The notes beneath the pieces were generated by a model. That model did no database searches. It was not told the DNA's origin and saw only the letters and a list, made by a program, of their open reading frames with translations. Shown here in pieces: positions 28,349-39,206 of a stretch of 64,000 bases of DNA. The DNA lies in contig NZ_BLZO01000082.1 of assembly GCF_014132355.1 (NCBI RefSeq), positions 1-64,000 on the forward strand. Direction: 5' to 3'. Position 1 is the first letter of the stretch, and each line of letters begins with the position of its first letter. Position numbers and translations under genes: made by a program. This DNA is from Okeania sp. KiyG1 (GTDB lineage: Bacteria > Cyanobacteriota > Cyanobacteriia > Cyanobacteriales > Microcoleaceae).

Positions 28349-29815
28349 ATGGCTATAAAATTACAAAGACCAATATTAGTAGGAGGTATCGGATTATCTC
28401 TACTTTTATGGTTATTAGATAGTGTCCAGAATTCTGTAGCAGAATTTGGTGGAGCTACCATGTTAGGAATTATGGCAGCAGGTCTAGGGGTTTTGTTGTT
28501 AAAAAAACCAAAGTCTAAAACACTCGATAAACCTACTATAATTGCACCACCAACAAAAGAAGCAGCAGAGGAAGCGATCGCTTTATCAACTACTACTATA
28601 GATAAGATTTATCAGGAAATAAAAAGTACTAATAAATCTGAAAAAATTAGTCAATTACGTCAACAAGCAACCACACTTACTAAGGAACTAGAAAGAAAAG
28701 AATTAAGTATAGTAGTGACTGGTTATCGAGGAGTAGGTAAAACTTCTGTAGCTGAAATCTTGAAGTCTCAATACCTATCCACTAATTCTCAAAAGTTAGA
28801 AATTAGGGATATAACATGGCAGCAAGAATGGATAACAACAGATGAGAATATTCAACTTAATCCTCTTTCACCTTACGACCTAATCTTATTTGTTATTACA
28901 GGTGACTTAACAGACTCAGAATATCAAGCATTATCAAAACTAACATCTCTCGGTCAAAGTTTTATCCTAGTTTGGAATAAACAAGACCAATATTTGCCAG
29001 ACCAAAAACCCCAGATATTACAGAAACTGAAAGAGACTTTATCTACTATTAACTCAGAAGAAAATCTAGTAGGAATTTCTGCCAAACCTAACTCTGTTAA
29101 AGTACGAAAACATCAGCAAGATGGCACTATTAAAGAATCTACAGAACAACCATTACCAGAAATATCTGGATTGGTCGAAAAATTGAATCAAACATTAGAA
29201 AAAGAAACAGAAAAATTAGTCTGGGCAACTACTAAAAGAAAAGCAGAAATAGTTACACTCGAAGCAAAGAGTATATTAAATCAGGTCAGACGAGAACGTG
29301 CTATTCCTATAATTGAACAGTATCAATGGATAGCTGCAGCAACAGCATTTGCTAATCCAGTTCCAGCTTTAGATTTATTAGCAACAGCAGCTATAAATGC
29401 TCAATTAATAGTAGATTTAAGTGCTATATATGAGCAAAAATTTTCCCTCGAACAAGGCAAACAAGTAGCGGGAACTATCGCAGAGCTAATGCTAAAATTA
29501 GGCTTAGTAGAACTTTCGACAAAAACATTAACTACTATTCTGAAAAGTAATAGTGTGACTTTTGTAGCAGGTGGTGCAGTTCAAGCTGTAAGTGCTGCTT
29601 ATCTAACAAGAGTCGCAGGTATTAGTTTAGTAGAATATTTTCAAACTCAAACAAATAGTAATTCTCTGAATATAGAAAAATTAAGCAAAATTCTACAAAG
29701 TGTATTTAGCCAAACTCAACAAAATAATTTCTTGAAGTCTTTTGTAACTCAGGTAATGAGTCATATTTTGCCAGAGGAGAAAAAATCAGAAGTTGTCTCA
29801 ACTCCAGTACAATAA
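28349..29815 (+). CDS. Membrane GTPase with C-terminal DUF697-type region
   Basis: The 488-residue protein has two N-terminal hydrophobic spans (GGIGLSLLLWLLDSV and TMLGIMAAGLGVLLLKK), then a linker. The G domain has G1 GYRGVGKTSV and G4 WNKQDQ, but I see no DxxG in the G3 position (DITWQQEW instead). The C-terminal alpha-helical part (PIIEQYQWIAAATAFANPVPALDLLATAAINAQ) is of the DUF697/YcjF-like kind found with Era-like GTPases. A paralogue with intact G motifs lies at 34902. Function is unknown; membrane association is likely. Confidence 0.88.
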   Translation: MAIKLQRPILVGGIGLSLLLWLLDSVQNSVAEFGGATMLGIMAAGLGVLLLKKPKSKTLDKPTIIAPPTKEAAEEAIALSTTTIDKIYQEIKSTNKSEKISQLRQQATTLTKELERKELSIVVTGYRGVGKTSVAEILKSQYLSTNSQKLEIRDITWQQEWITTDENIQLNPLSPYDLILFVITGDLTDSEYQALSKLTSLGQSFILVWNKQDQYLPDQKPQILQKLKETLSTINSEENLVGISAKPNSVKVRKHQQDGTIKESTEQPLPEISGLVEKLNQTLEKETEKLVWATTKRKAEIVTLEAKSILNQVRRERAIPIIEQYQWIAAATAFANPVPALDLLATAAINAQLIVDLSAIYEQKFSLEQGKQVAGTIAELMLKLGLVELSTKTLTTILKSNSVTFVAGGAVQAVSAAYLTRVAGISLVEYFQTQTNSNSLNIEKLSKILQSVFSQTQQNNFLKSFVTQVMSHILPEEKKSEVVSTPVQ

Positions 29816-29847
29816 CATGGCAATAAATAGTAAATGCCTCTGTTAAA

Positions 29848-29953
29848 TAGACATCTCCAAAAATCCAAAATCAAATCAATTCTTATCTATAAAATTATCA
29901 ATTATTTCTCCCTGTTCCTTATTGCCTGCTCCCTCCTTTGGAGGAGATGTCTA
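29848..29953. mobile_element. Miniature element, TAGACATCTCC family, inside the first array unit
   Basis: Termini TAGACATCTCC and GGAGATGTCTA enclose 84 bp. Flanks match the interrupted array unit (AATGCCTCTGTTAAA on the left, ATAATTAGTATATTG on the right), so it inserted into the edge of the tandem array at 29820-33190. Confidence 0.85.
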
Positions 29954-32900
29954 ATAATTAGTATATTGAAAATTTTTCAGGGGCGACTATTACCGGAAAA
30001 TACTAGCAGATATAAACTGAGCAAAATATTTCTCAACTTCCACAGATATTAATTTTGTGAAAGTTGAGAAATTAGGATAAATTCTGCAATAAATAGTAAT
30101 GACCTCTGTGGAATAATTAGTATATTGAGAATTTTTAGGGGCAACTATTATCTGAGAAGACTAGCAGATATAAACTGAACAAAATATTTCTATATTTCCA
30201 CAGATATTAATTTTGTGAAAGTTGAGAAATTAGTATATTGAGAATTTTTCAGGGGCAACTATTATCTGAGAAGACTAGCAGATATAAACTGAACAAAATA
30301 TTTCTATATTTCCACAGATATTAATTTTGTGAAAGTTGAGAAATTAGGAAAAATTATTCAAAATATTTCCCTAATCCTACAAAATTTCCACAGATACTAA
30401 TTTTTGTGAGAGTTGAGAAATTAGGATAAATTCTGCAATAAATAGTAATGACCTCTGTGGAATAATTAGTATATTGAGAATTTTTAGGGGCGACTATTAT
30501 CTGAGAAGACTAGCAGATATAAACTGAACAAAATATTTCTATATTTCCACAGATATTAATTTTGTGAAAGTTGAGAAATTAGTATATTGAGAATTTTTCA
30601 GGGGCAACTATTATCTGAGAAGACTAGCAGATATAAACTGAACAAAATATTTCTATATTTCCACAGATATTAATTTTGTGAAAGTTGAGAAATTAGGAAA
30701 AATTATTCAAAATATTTCCCTAATCCTACAAAATTTCCACAGATACTAATTTTTGTGAGAGTTGAGAAATTAGGATAAATTCTGCAATAAATAGTAATGA
30801 CCTCTGTGGAATAATTAGTATATTGAGAATTTTTCAGGGGCGACTATTATCTGAGAAGACTAACAGATACGAACTGAACAAAATATTTCCCTACTCCCAC
30901 AGATACTAATTTTTGTGAGAGTTGAGAAATTAGGATAAATTCTGCAATAAATAGTAATGACCTCTGTGGAATAATTAGTATATTGAGAATTTTTCAGGGG
31001 CAACTATTATCTGAGAAGACTAACAGATATAAACTGAACAAAATATTTCTATATTTCCACAGATATTAATTTTGTGAAAGTTGAGAAATTAGTATATTGA
31101 GAATTTTTCAGGGGCGACTATTATCTGAGAAGACTAACAGATATGAACTGAACAAAATATTTCCCTACTCCCACAGATACTAATTTTTGTGAGAGTTGAG
31201 AAATTAGGATAAATTCTGCAATAAATAGTAATGACCTCTGTGGAATAATTAGTATATTGAGAATTTTTAGGGGCAACTATTATCTGAGAAGACTAACAGA
31301 TATGAACTGAACAAAATATTTCCCTACTCCCACAGATACTAATTTTTGTGAGAGTTGAGAAATTAGGAAAAATTCTGTAATAAATAGTAATGACCTCTGT
31401 GGAATAATTAGTATATTGAGAATTTTTAGGGGCAACTATTATCTGAGAAGACTAACAGATATGAACTGAACAAAATATTTCCCTACTCCCACAGATACTA
31501 ATTTTTGTGAGAGTTGAGAAATTAGGATAAATTCTGCAATAAATAGTAATGACCTCTGTGGAATAATTAGTATATTGAGAATTTTTTAGGGGCAACTATT
31601 ATCTGAGAAGACTAACAGATATGAACTGAACAAAATATTTCTATATTTCCACAGATATTAATTTTGTGAAAGTTGAGAAATTAGGAAAAATTATTCAAAA
31701 TATTTCCCTAATCCTACAAAATTTCCACAGATACTAATTTTTGTGAGAGTTGAGAAATTAGGAAAAATTCTGCAATAAATAGTAATGACCTCTGTGGAAT
31801 AATTAGTATATTGAGAATTTTTAGGGGCAACTATTATCTGAGAAGACTAGCAAATATAAACTGAACAAAATATTTCTATATTTCCACAGATATTAATTTT
31901 GTGAAAGTTGAGAAATTAGTATATTGAGAATTTTTCAGGGGCGACTATTATCTGAGAAGACTAACAGATACGAACTGAACAAAATATTTCCCTACTCCCA
32001 CAGATACTAATTTTTGTGAGAGTTGAGAAATTAGGATAAATTCTGCAATAAATAGTAATGACCTCTGTGGAATAATTAGTATATTGAGAATTTTTTAGGG
32101 GCAACTATTATCTGAGAAGACTAACAGATATGAACTGAACAAAATATTTCCCTACTCCCACAGATACTAATTTTTGTGAGAGTTGAGAAATTAGGATAAA
32201 TTCTGTAATAAATAGTAATGACCTCTGTGGAATAATTAGTATATTGAGAATTTTTAGGGGCAACTATTATCTGAGAAGACTAACAGATATGAACTGAACA
32301 AAATATTTCCCTACTCCCACAGATACTAATTTTTGTGAGAGTTGAGAAATTAGGATAAATTCTGTAATAAATAGTAATGACCTCTGTGGAATAATTAGTA
32401 TATTGAGAATTTTTAGGGGCAACTATTATCTGAGAAGACTAACAGATATGAACTGAACAAAATATTTCTATATTTCCACAGATATTAATTTTGTGAAAGT
32501 TGAGAAATTAGGAAAAATTATTCAAAATATTTCCCTAATCCTACAAAATTTCCACAGATACTAATTTTTGTGAGAGTTGAGAAATTAGGAAAAATTCTGT
32601 AATAAATAGTAATGACCTCTGTGGAATAATTAGTATATTGAGAATTTTTAGGGGCAACTATTATCTGAGAAGACTAACAGATATGAGCTGAACAAAATAT
32701 TTCCCTACTCCCACAAAATTTCCACAGATACTAATTTTTGTGAGAGTTGAGAAATTAGGAAAAATTCTGCAATAAATAGTAATGACCTCTGCTGAATAAT
32801 TAGTATATTGAGAATTTTTAGGGGCAACTATTATCTGAGAAGACTAACAGATATGAACTGAACAAAATATTTCTATATTTCCACAGATATTAATTTTGTG

Positions 32901-33190
32901 AAAGTTGAGAAATTAGTATATTGAGAATTTTTCAGGGGCAACTATTATCTGAGAAGACTAACAGATATGAACTGAACAAAATATTTCCCTACTCCCACAG
33001 ATACTAATTTTTGTGAGAGTTGAGAAATTAGGAAAAATTCTGCAATAAATAGTAATGACCTCTGTGGAATAATTAGTATATTGAGAATTTTTAGGGGCAA
33101 CTATTATCTGAGAAGACTAACAGATATAAACTGAACAAAATATTTCTATATTTCCACAGATAGTCAATTTTGTGAAAATTGAGAAATGAA
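29954..33190. repeat. Tandem array of 119-159-bp units, about 20 copies
   Basis: The long unit is 157-159 bp and contains ATTAGTATATTGAGAATTTT, the hairpin TATCTG(10 nt)CAGATA, CCACAGATACTAATTTTTGTG in two parts (CCACAGATAC, TAATTTTTGTG), and ATGACCTCTGTGGAATA. A short unit of about 119 bp lacks the last 40 bp. Some units add about 80 bp (CAAAATATTTCCCTAATCC). Inverted pairs such as TTCCACAGA and TCTGTGGAA occur in many units. There are no variable spacers and no long reading frame. It lies between two DUF697-type GTPase genes. Confidence 0.95.
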
Positions 33191-33894
33191 TTTGTCTCAA
33201 CTCCGGCGTAATAATATGGTAATAGGAAATATATATTTGCGCTAAATAACCAGTAAATCTGCAATTTTTAGGGAGTATCTAACAACCTACTGATAAATAA
33301 AAATATGACTCAATGGTAAATTTACTGTGTTGCACAGTGACGAATGATTTGACATTTTTGATGAACATAATTTTGGATTTGAGAATTGCCAGAATGATGA
33401 ATATTAGGTTTTTAGAGTCAAATTATCAACTAATTTTTGGCAATATCATTCCATAATGTGCAACCCCAAATTTACAAATAATTTTACCTATTCAGACAAA
33501 GAATAACTGAGAATTACTGAAACACATTTAGTGGAAAAGCAAAAAAAGAGTCTACTAATATGTATAGACTCTTTGCATCTGTTCTACAATTAATTAATCA
33601 GGTGTGAGTGGTTAACCATCACTACCTGGGTAGTCAGTATAAGGATAAGGAAGTGGTTGTGAAAAACTCTCTTCGTACATTAAGTCTTGAATATCGGAGA
33701 TTTTATCGTAATTTTCATCAATAATTTTGTCAACCTTATCCCTTAATAATTGTTCCCAATTTTTGAAGCGTGCCAAATTTTCATAGTCTTCTTCATTTAT
33801 TGCTACTTCCAATAAACTCTGTCTAAAGTCATAGGAGCTATATTTATCTATTTGAGCATAATTTTCTTTGATAATTTCTTTGATTTTACCTCTT

Positions 33895-33998
33895 ATACCA
33901 TTTCTCTGTAACAATGCGCTTAATAATTGTTGCTCATGCCTTATTACGCTGACTATTCTCATCTTTATATTAAGTGCAACTTCATGGAGAAATGGTAT
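33895..33998. mobile_element. Miniature element with ATACCATTTCTC termini
   Basis: Inverted termini ATACCATTTCTC and GAGAAATGGTAT bound 104 bp. It is inserted in the gene at 33612-34371 and supplies an artificial N-terminus to the downstream fragment. A related end may occur at 45678. Confidence 0.75.
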
Positions 33999-34000
33999 TA

Positions 34001-34120
34001 CCGAATAATTAAGGTTTAAAGCGTCTCCTTTAAAGGAGAAACAAGAAAAAAATTTCCCTACCGCGTCAATTCTCTTCTTTTCAAAGAGAGGTAATTATTA
34101 ATTATTAATTATTAATTGTT
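34001..34120. repeat. Two-hairpin dispersed repeat plus (AATT)n tail
   Basis: The copy reads CCGAATAATTAAGGTTTAAAG, written here as CCGAATAATTAA and GGTTTAAAG, followed by a TCTCCTTTAAAGGAGA hairpin, a spacer, and a CTCTTCTTTTCAAAGAGAGG hairpin. Its left end is preceded by TTAC, and it resembles the left ends of the IS200/IS605-type elements at 15552 and 50633. Similar copies are at 9611, 36523 and 47325. Confidence 0.7.
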
Positions 34121-34371
34121 GAATAATTCTTCCCAATTTCTGAGACTTACTAAATTATCAAAATCTTCTTGCTCAATATCTACTTGTAATAACCCTGTCT
34201 GAAAAAAATCTTTTCTTCTTTTACTCTGAGTAATTTGATAACTATTTTTTTGAGAATTTGTTTAATCTCAGCTCTTACCAAACTTTCCCAATTTAATAGA
34301 CATTCCAGATAGCTCATAGATTGACTATCTATCACTATTGCCAACTCTAAATTATTGGAATTTTCACTCAT

Positions 34372-34901
34372 GTTTATCTCAAAAACTCAACTTATACCAA
34401 TTATAAATTTTCTTCTCTAGACTCAATGAGGAGTATTCCAGAAATTATGCCAATTGATTTGATAGAATTATATAGCAATTCCCAAAAAGCGTGAGGTACA
34501 AAATTCTTTGGTTTTAGGGAGTAGGGAGTAGGGAGTAGGGAGTAGGGAGTAGGGAGTAGTAATTCTGGTTCCCTAAGAATCGATAAAGAAGAAAAAAACG
34601 TAAGTATTCAGCTAGCTCGCATTCAGCTTTTAGCTCTTTCATAAATCATGAATATACACTGCTAAGGTCAAGGTTAGTTGTTTTTTTCAATACTTTGAAT
34701 TATCCTTAAACCTCTCAATACTAATTCCTCCTATCAAGGCAGTGAATTAATAGCTGATTGCTGATTGCTGACCGCTGTTTGCGCAGCATTCCGTAGGAAA
34801 TGCTTACAAAAAAACTGTACTTCATTAGCTTGGGAAACGCTATATCATTACTAATAATACTTTGATTTCTTGTAAGCATTTAACTGATAACTGAAATAAT
34901 C
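34372..34901. other. Spacer with repeats upstream of the second GTPase gene
   Basis: It contains the end of a TATAGCAATTC-family miniature element (34472-34510, AAAGCGTGAGGTACAAAATT), a GGGAGTA tract, and a reversed copy of the short repeat GCGCAGCATTCCGTAGGAAA (34773). No gene is seen. Confidence 0.5.
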
Positions 34902-36332
34902 TTGAATAACTCAAATATCTACCCAGAAATAGTGACAGAATATTCTCAATCTCCAGAAAATTACCAGAAACAAGGTCAACAACACTGGAAACGTGCTAGG
35001 GCAAGTTTACGAAAAGCTCTAAATAGATATTCTGGTTTGCAAAATACTGCCCAAAAAACAACCACTTCTGAATTTTCATCCTCCTTAAAAACTCAATTAG
35101 ATTTATTAAAATCCAATATTGATAAGCTAGACCAAGGAGTAATTCAAATAGCAGTTTTTGGTCTTGTCAGTCGTGGTAAATCAGCAGTTTTAAATGCTTT
35201 ATTAAGTGAAAAAATATTAGAAACAGGTCCTCTAAATGGTGTTACTCAATGGCCTCGTACTATTAGATGGACACCTAATATTTTCATTAATTCTCATCAA
35301 CAAGAGAAAGCAAAAATAGATTTAATAGATACTCCTGGATTAGATGAAGTAGCAGGTCAAGTTCGTGGAGAAATGGCTAAGGAAGTTACTAGGAAAGCAG
35401 ATTTAATTCTATTTGTTGTTTCTGGGGATCTTACCCGTACTGAATATGATGCTTTGCGTGAATTAAGGAAGGCTAAAAAACCACTAATTTTAGTGTTTAA
35501 TAAAATTGATTTATATACAGAAGCTGAACGAGAAGATATTTATCATAATTTGCAAAATATTGCTGTGGATAAATCAGAAGAATTAGAAGATATTTATCCT
35601 CCGACAGAAGTAGTAATGGTCTCAGCAGAACCAGCTCCTATACCTGTAAGAATTGAATGGTCTGATGGTAATGTGACTCACGAATGGGAAACTCCGTCGC
35701 CTCAAATAGATCCGTTGAAACAAAAAATAATTACTATTTTAGAGCGGGAAGGGCGGTCGCTTTTAGCGTTAAATGCGTTAGTACAAGCAAGAGAAGCTGA
35801 GGTAACTATTGCTCATAAAACTGTTAAGATTAAACAAGATGAAGCTGATGATTTAATTTGGGATTTTGCTAAGTATAAAGCTTTAGCTGTTGCTCTTAAT
35901 CCTGTTGCTATTATTGATGTGATGGGAACTACTGTAATAGATTTAGCTTTAATTCGCTCTTTGTCTCGTCTCTATAATTTGCCTATGACTAGCTATGAAG
36001 CGGGTAAACTTTGGAAAGTAATTATATTTAGTGAAGGTGGTATGTTATTAGGGGAGTTGGGTAGTAGTTTGTTATTGGGTTTAGGAAAGGTTGGTGTTAC
36101 TTCTTATGCAGGGGTTGCTATTACTCAAGCTTCTATAGGAGCTTATGGGACTTATGCTATTGGTAGAGCTACTAAGGTTTATTTGGAAAAGGGTTGTACT
36201 TGGGGACCTTTGGGACAAGATATAGTTATTCAGGATATTTTAAATCAGGTTGAACCAGATACTATTATTTATCGTTTACAACAGGAATTATTTGAAGGAA
36301 GAAGCAAGAAGCAAGAAGGAAGAAGTTATTGA
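34902..36332 (+). CDS. Era-like GTPase with DUF697-type membrane region
   Basis: The protein is about 470 residues with a complete G domain: G1 GLVSRGKSAVLNAL, G3 DTPGLDE, G4 FNKIDLYTEAE. The C-terminal region (AVALNPVAIIDVMGTTVIDLALIRSLSRLYNLP, then GSSLLLGLGKVGVTSYAG) is the hydrophobic DUF697-type part seen in dynamin-like or YcjX/YcjF-associated GTPases. The first plausible start is TTG 34902. The last residues (EGRSKKQEGRSY) are encoded by a GAAGAAGC tract that has invaded the 3' end. Parallel orientation to the GTPase at 28349; both probably act on membranes, but the cargo is unknown. Confidence 0.9.
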   Translation: MNNSNIYPEIVTEYSQSPENYQKQGQQHWKRARASLRKALNRYSGLQNTAQKTTTSEFSSSLKTQLDLLKSNIDKLDQGVIQIAVFGLVSRGKSAVLNALLSEKILETGPLNGVTQWPRTIRWTPNIFINSHQQEKAKIDLIDTPGLDEVAGQVRGEMAKEVTRKADLILFVVSGDLTRTEYDALRELRKAKKPLILVFNKIDLYTEAEREDIYHNLQNIAVDKSEELEDIYPPTEVVMVSAEPAPIPVRIEWSDGNVTHEWETPSPQIDPLKQKIITILEREGRSLLALNALVQAREAEVTIAHKTVKIKQDEADDLIWDFAKYKALAVALNPVAIIDVMGTTVIDLALIRSLSRLYNLPMTSYEAGKLWKVIIFSEGGMLLGELGSSLLLGLGKVGVTSYAGVAITQASIGAYGTYAIGRATKVYLEKGCTWGPLGQDIVIQDILNQVEPDTIIYRLQQELFEGRSKKQEGRSY

Positions 36333-36639
36333 AGAAGGAAGAAGCAAGAAGGAAGAAGTAAGAAGCAAGAAGTTAATAAATTTTATGGAATTATTTAATC
36401 AAGAAGGGAGAAGGAAGAAGGAAAAATCTTATGTTGTTTTAGTTTTAAGCTTTTGATTTTTCCTAACCTTTCCTTCGACTGCTATACTTTTCCCGAACTT
36501 CTCCACTCCCCTACTCCTTTTACCGAAAAATTCAGGTATAAAACCTCTCCATTCATTGAGAAAAAAGGAAAAAAAATCCTTTGATCCAATTCTCTTATTT
36601 TATAAGAAGAGGTAATTCTAAATTCGCGCATTCTAAATT
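36333..36639. repeat. Purine tract and two-hairpin repeat
   Basis: It begins with a GAAGGAAGAAGCAAGAAG tract continuing from the GTPase 3' end. A two-hairpin repeat copy at about 36523-36616 (TACCGAAAAATTCAGGTATA ... AGAAGAGGTAATTC) follows, then (ATTCTAA)n next to the AAA gene stop. Confidence 0.6.
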
Positions 36640-37730
36640 CTAAATTCTTGAATCAGATTTATCTATTTCAGAAATAGCTTTATCGTAGCGATAGAACTCC
36701 GTTCCGCTGTCGCGATCGCGAAGTTCTGGAGATAAATCATTTCGTTCCATTTCTGTCTCTTTAATTTTGGGTTTTTGTTGATTAGTTTCATAGTGAGGAG
36801 AACCAATTTTTGTCTTTGCTTCTCGTACAAATTTGATTTCTTCAGCTAAGTCAAAAGGGGAAACTTTTTGAGCTTCTCTTTCTCTCATCACTGCTCGACT
36901 TGCTGCTGCAATTACAACGTTTAAAATATCACCTCCAGCAAGTTCTTCTGACTCGTTTGCTAACCATTCTAGATTTACATCTTTTGTGATTGGTACTTCT
37001 TTTGGCAGTAGATATTGCCATAGTTTAATGCGACATTCTTTGTCTGGTAATTCAAACTCAATATGTGCCAAAATTCGGCGCACAAATGCACCATCATAAT
37101 TTTTTGCGAGGTTAGTGGCAAAAATTACAACTCCATCAAATTTATCTAACTGAAGTAACATTACAGAACGACTAACATTAACTCCATGATCGGAACTTTG
37201 AGTGACATTAGTTAATCTTTTTCCCAAGATAGAGTCAGCTTCATCAAAGAATAAAACTGAATCGGTTTCTTTCGCCTTGTTAAAAGCTGCCGTAATATTT
37301 TTTGGCGTTTCACCCACATATTTAGACTCAATTTCTGCATAGTTAACTTTGATAATTTTTTCTCTAAAAAGTGAGCGATCGCTTCTGCACAAAAGGTTTT
37401 ACCTGTACCTGGTAATCCAAATAAATTAATTGCGGTACGCTTACCACGGGGGTCAATACTTTTTAAGTTCCATTGGTGATATAAAATATCGTGATATTTA
37501 ATTCTATTCAGTGCTGTATCAATTCTATTTTTGACAGTTGAGGGAAGTATTAGATTGTCTAAACTTTTCTGAGGTTCTTCTGGAATAAACATTTCCATTC
37601 TGTTTATTTCAGTTGTTTTATCAGAGGAGTTATTATTGGGAGTTTGTTCGGGAGATTTGTTTTGATTTGTACTTTTTATTTCCTCTGTATTTGCATTTGT
37701 AGTTGTTTTTCTTTCCCATCCTGCGGGCAT
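36640..37730 (-). pseudogene. AAA-family ATPase, one frameshift
   Basis: Two overlapping minus-strand frames form one AAA ATPase of about 360 residues. The first (37730-37356) has a polar N-terminus and Walker A FGLPGTGKTFCAEAIAHF. The second has KVNYAEIESKYVGETPKN, Walker B SVLFFDEADS, sensor VVIFATNLAKNYDGAFVRRI and a C-terminal small-lid helix region. The switch lies at the run of six T on the plus strand (37356-37361); one more base would restore EKKIIKVNYAEIE. So a single indel splits it: either true decay or base-calling error. AAA proteins of this type remodel protein complexes; it heads a run of small membrane protein genes on the same strand. Confidence 0.85.
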
Positions 37731-37835
37731 AAATTAATTCTCCTTATAATAATTTGCTAAATATTGAACAATTAAGTAGTTAGTTAAAAAAAATCAACTC
37801 TTAGACACTTTTCCCAGGCAAAAACTAATTTCTTC

Positions 37836-38165
37836 TTAGTCAAGTAAATCCATAATACCGCGCTCAAAATATCCTCTTTCTTTAAGTTGCTTTTTAACAT
37901 CTTCATCATCTATTTCACTCATCTCATATTCAGTTTCCGAGATGATAACTGCCCCTGTTTTTTCAGTCTTAGCAAAAATTCTGGAACGTACAGTACCAGC
38001 GATTGAATCTAACTTAACCCAAGCATCCATTAAAGCACTTTTTTCCAAACCTTGTTGACGTAACCATTTAGCAACTGTTTCTCGTATATCATCCCATAAT
38101 TGAACAACAATTAATGTTCCTACTGCTGCTGCTACTAACATACCTACTGCTACTAACCAACGCAT
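37836..38165 (-). CDS. Small one-span membrane protein (acidic tail)
   Basis: The 109-residue protein has an N-terminal membrane span (WLVAVGMLVAAAVGTLIVVQL), a basic/amphipathic segment (WDDIRETVAKWLRQQG, LDSIAGTVRSRIF) and an acidic C-terminus (SEIDDEDVKKQLKERGYFE). Layout resembles the proteins at 38188 and 38686: span, amphipathic helices, acidic end. I know no family. It lies 22 bp from the next upstream gene and 105 bp from the AAA ATPase gene. Confidence 0.78.
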   Translation of the reverse strand: MRWLVAVGMLVAAAVGTLIVVQLWDDIRETVAKWLRQQGLEKSALMDAWVKLDSIAGTVRSRIFAKTEKTGAVIISETEYEMSEIDDEDVKKQLKERGYFERGIMDLLD

Positions 38166-38187
38166 AATATTTACTCTCCTAAATTTA

Positions 38188-38634
38188 TTAGTTATCCCAA
38201 GGAAAATCCCACGGACGAGTCACTAGATTACTACTACTTCTGAGAAATTCAGACCTAATTGTTTCTGGTAGTTCATCCCATTTCCAATTCTTAGAAACGG
38301 CAAAAGATGTACCGTTACTGTAATCTACACTTAGACGAATTTCTACATCATTAAAAGATGATAATTTCGTAAAAGTTAATCTAGCAGAATTAACGATTTC
38401 ACGAATCCTAGCAATTATTGTAGGATTTCCTGAACCCCGAATAGTTTGTAATATTTTTTGACTGGATTTGCCTAATTTTTCTGCTAATGATATGGCTAAT
38501 CTTTCCTCAAACCACCTATCAATATTCCTGCGATTTTCTGTTTCACTTTGTTTGGTTAAAAAATAGATACCTATGCCTACTGCTACAACTGCAACGATAG
38601 AAATAGTAAGCCAGTCAACTTTGATTTGAGTCAT
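38188..38634 (-). CDS. Small one-span membrane protein with LPETIRSEFL motif
   Basis: I choose ATG 38634 (MTQIKVDWLTISIVAVVA), which puts the span at the N-terminus and has AAGG upstream; an earlier in-frame ATG at 38676 would add 14 basic residues. After the span comes NRRNIDRWFEERLAISLAEKLG, a beta-rich middle (DVEIRLSVDYSNG), then WKWDELPETIRSEFLRSSSN near the C-terminus. The same motif occurs in the 38686 and 39207 products. Function unknown; probably acts with the neighbouring AAA ATPase. Confidence 0.78.
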   Translation of the reverse strand: MTQIKVDWLTISIVAVVAVGIGIYFLTKQSETENRRNIDRWFEERLAISLAEKLGKSSQKILQTIRGSGNPTIIARIREIVNSARLTFTKLSSFNDVEIRLSVDYSNGTSFAVSKNWKWDELPETIRSEFLRSSSNLVTRPWDFPWDN

Positions 38635-38685
38635 TTTTATTCGCCTTAAATACTTAATTTTTTTTGATTCAAACATACTAGGTAA

Positions 38686-39174
38686 CTAAGCAGACATATC
38701 CATTTGGTCAATTTCATCATCGCGAATTTCAGTTACATCAATTTCAGTTTCACTTTCTCCTTTACTGAGAAACTCTTTACGCACCTCTTCAGGTAATTCA
38801 TCCCAATTAACTTCTTCTTCTGTCTCTACTTTTACCGGAACTTTTTTACCAGATTCGAGAACTTTAATTACCCAAGATGTAACTCGTTTTATCAATTCAC
38901 TTGATGATTTTATTTCTATTTTTACTACTTGCTTTAGTAAAAAATCACGCAACTTTTCCCATGCTTGACGAATAGTTTTGCGGATAGGAGTAGCTACTTT
39001 ATCTACAGCAATAAATGCTTCTTTAACTACACCTTCAATTAAAGGAATATTTCGTTTAACCCAAGGAAAAAGACTATCTTGTGCCCAATCTAAAATTTGA
39101 TACCAAAATGCTAATGCTAAGACTATTGAAACTCCTAGAGCAACTACTATAGGAATTAAAAATGGAATTGGCAT
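38686..39174 (-). CDS. Small one-span membrane protein with LPEEVRKEFL motif
   Basis: The 162-residue protein has an N-terminal span (LIPIVVALGVSIVLALAFWY), amphipathic helices (VKRNIPLIEGVVKEAF, VATPIRKTIRQAWEKLRDFL), then VNWDELPEEVRKEFLSKGES and an acidic tail (RDDEIDQMDMSA). It shares the motif with its neighbours at 38188 and 39207. The ATG follows TAAAAAGG-type purines. No known family. Confidence 0.78.
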   Translation of the reverse strand: MPIPFLIPIVVALGVSIVLALAFWYQILDWAQDSLFPWVKRNIPLIEGVVKEAFIAVDKVATPIRKTIRQAWEKLRDFLLKQVVKIEIKSSSELIKRVTSWVIKVLESGKKVPVKVETEEEVNWDELPEEVRKEFLSKGESETEIDVTEIRDDEIDQMDMSA

Positions 39175-39206
39175 AATTTTTTACTCCTTTGGATAAAGTT
39201 TAAAAG

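Larger units (their letters stand above)
33612..34371 (-). pseudogene. Broken gene for a protein of three 50-residue NWExL repeats
   Basis: Two fragments align end to end. 34371-34121 encodes MSENSNNLELAIV..., LLNWESLVRAEIKQILKK, then after a one-base shift in a T run (34245-34251) QITQSKRRKDFFQTGLL and LVSLRNWEELF. 33894-33612 encodes RGKIKEIIKENYAQID, FRQSLLEVAINEEDYENL, FKNWEQLLRDKVDKIIDENY and a Tyr/Pro tail. Between them (33895-34120) sit two inserted elements. Rejoined, the protein is about 175 residues with three repeats starting NWExL. The ATG used by the 116-residue open frame comes from inserted DNA. The family is unknown to me. Confidence 0.75.

Noticed and set aside
29954..33190. 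CRISPR array or repeat-protein gene
   Set aside because: Units are contiguous with no variable spacers, and all frames are closed by stops.
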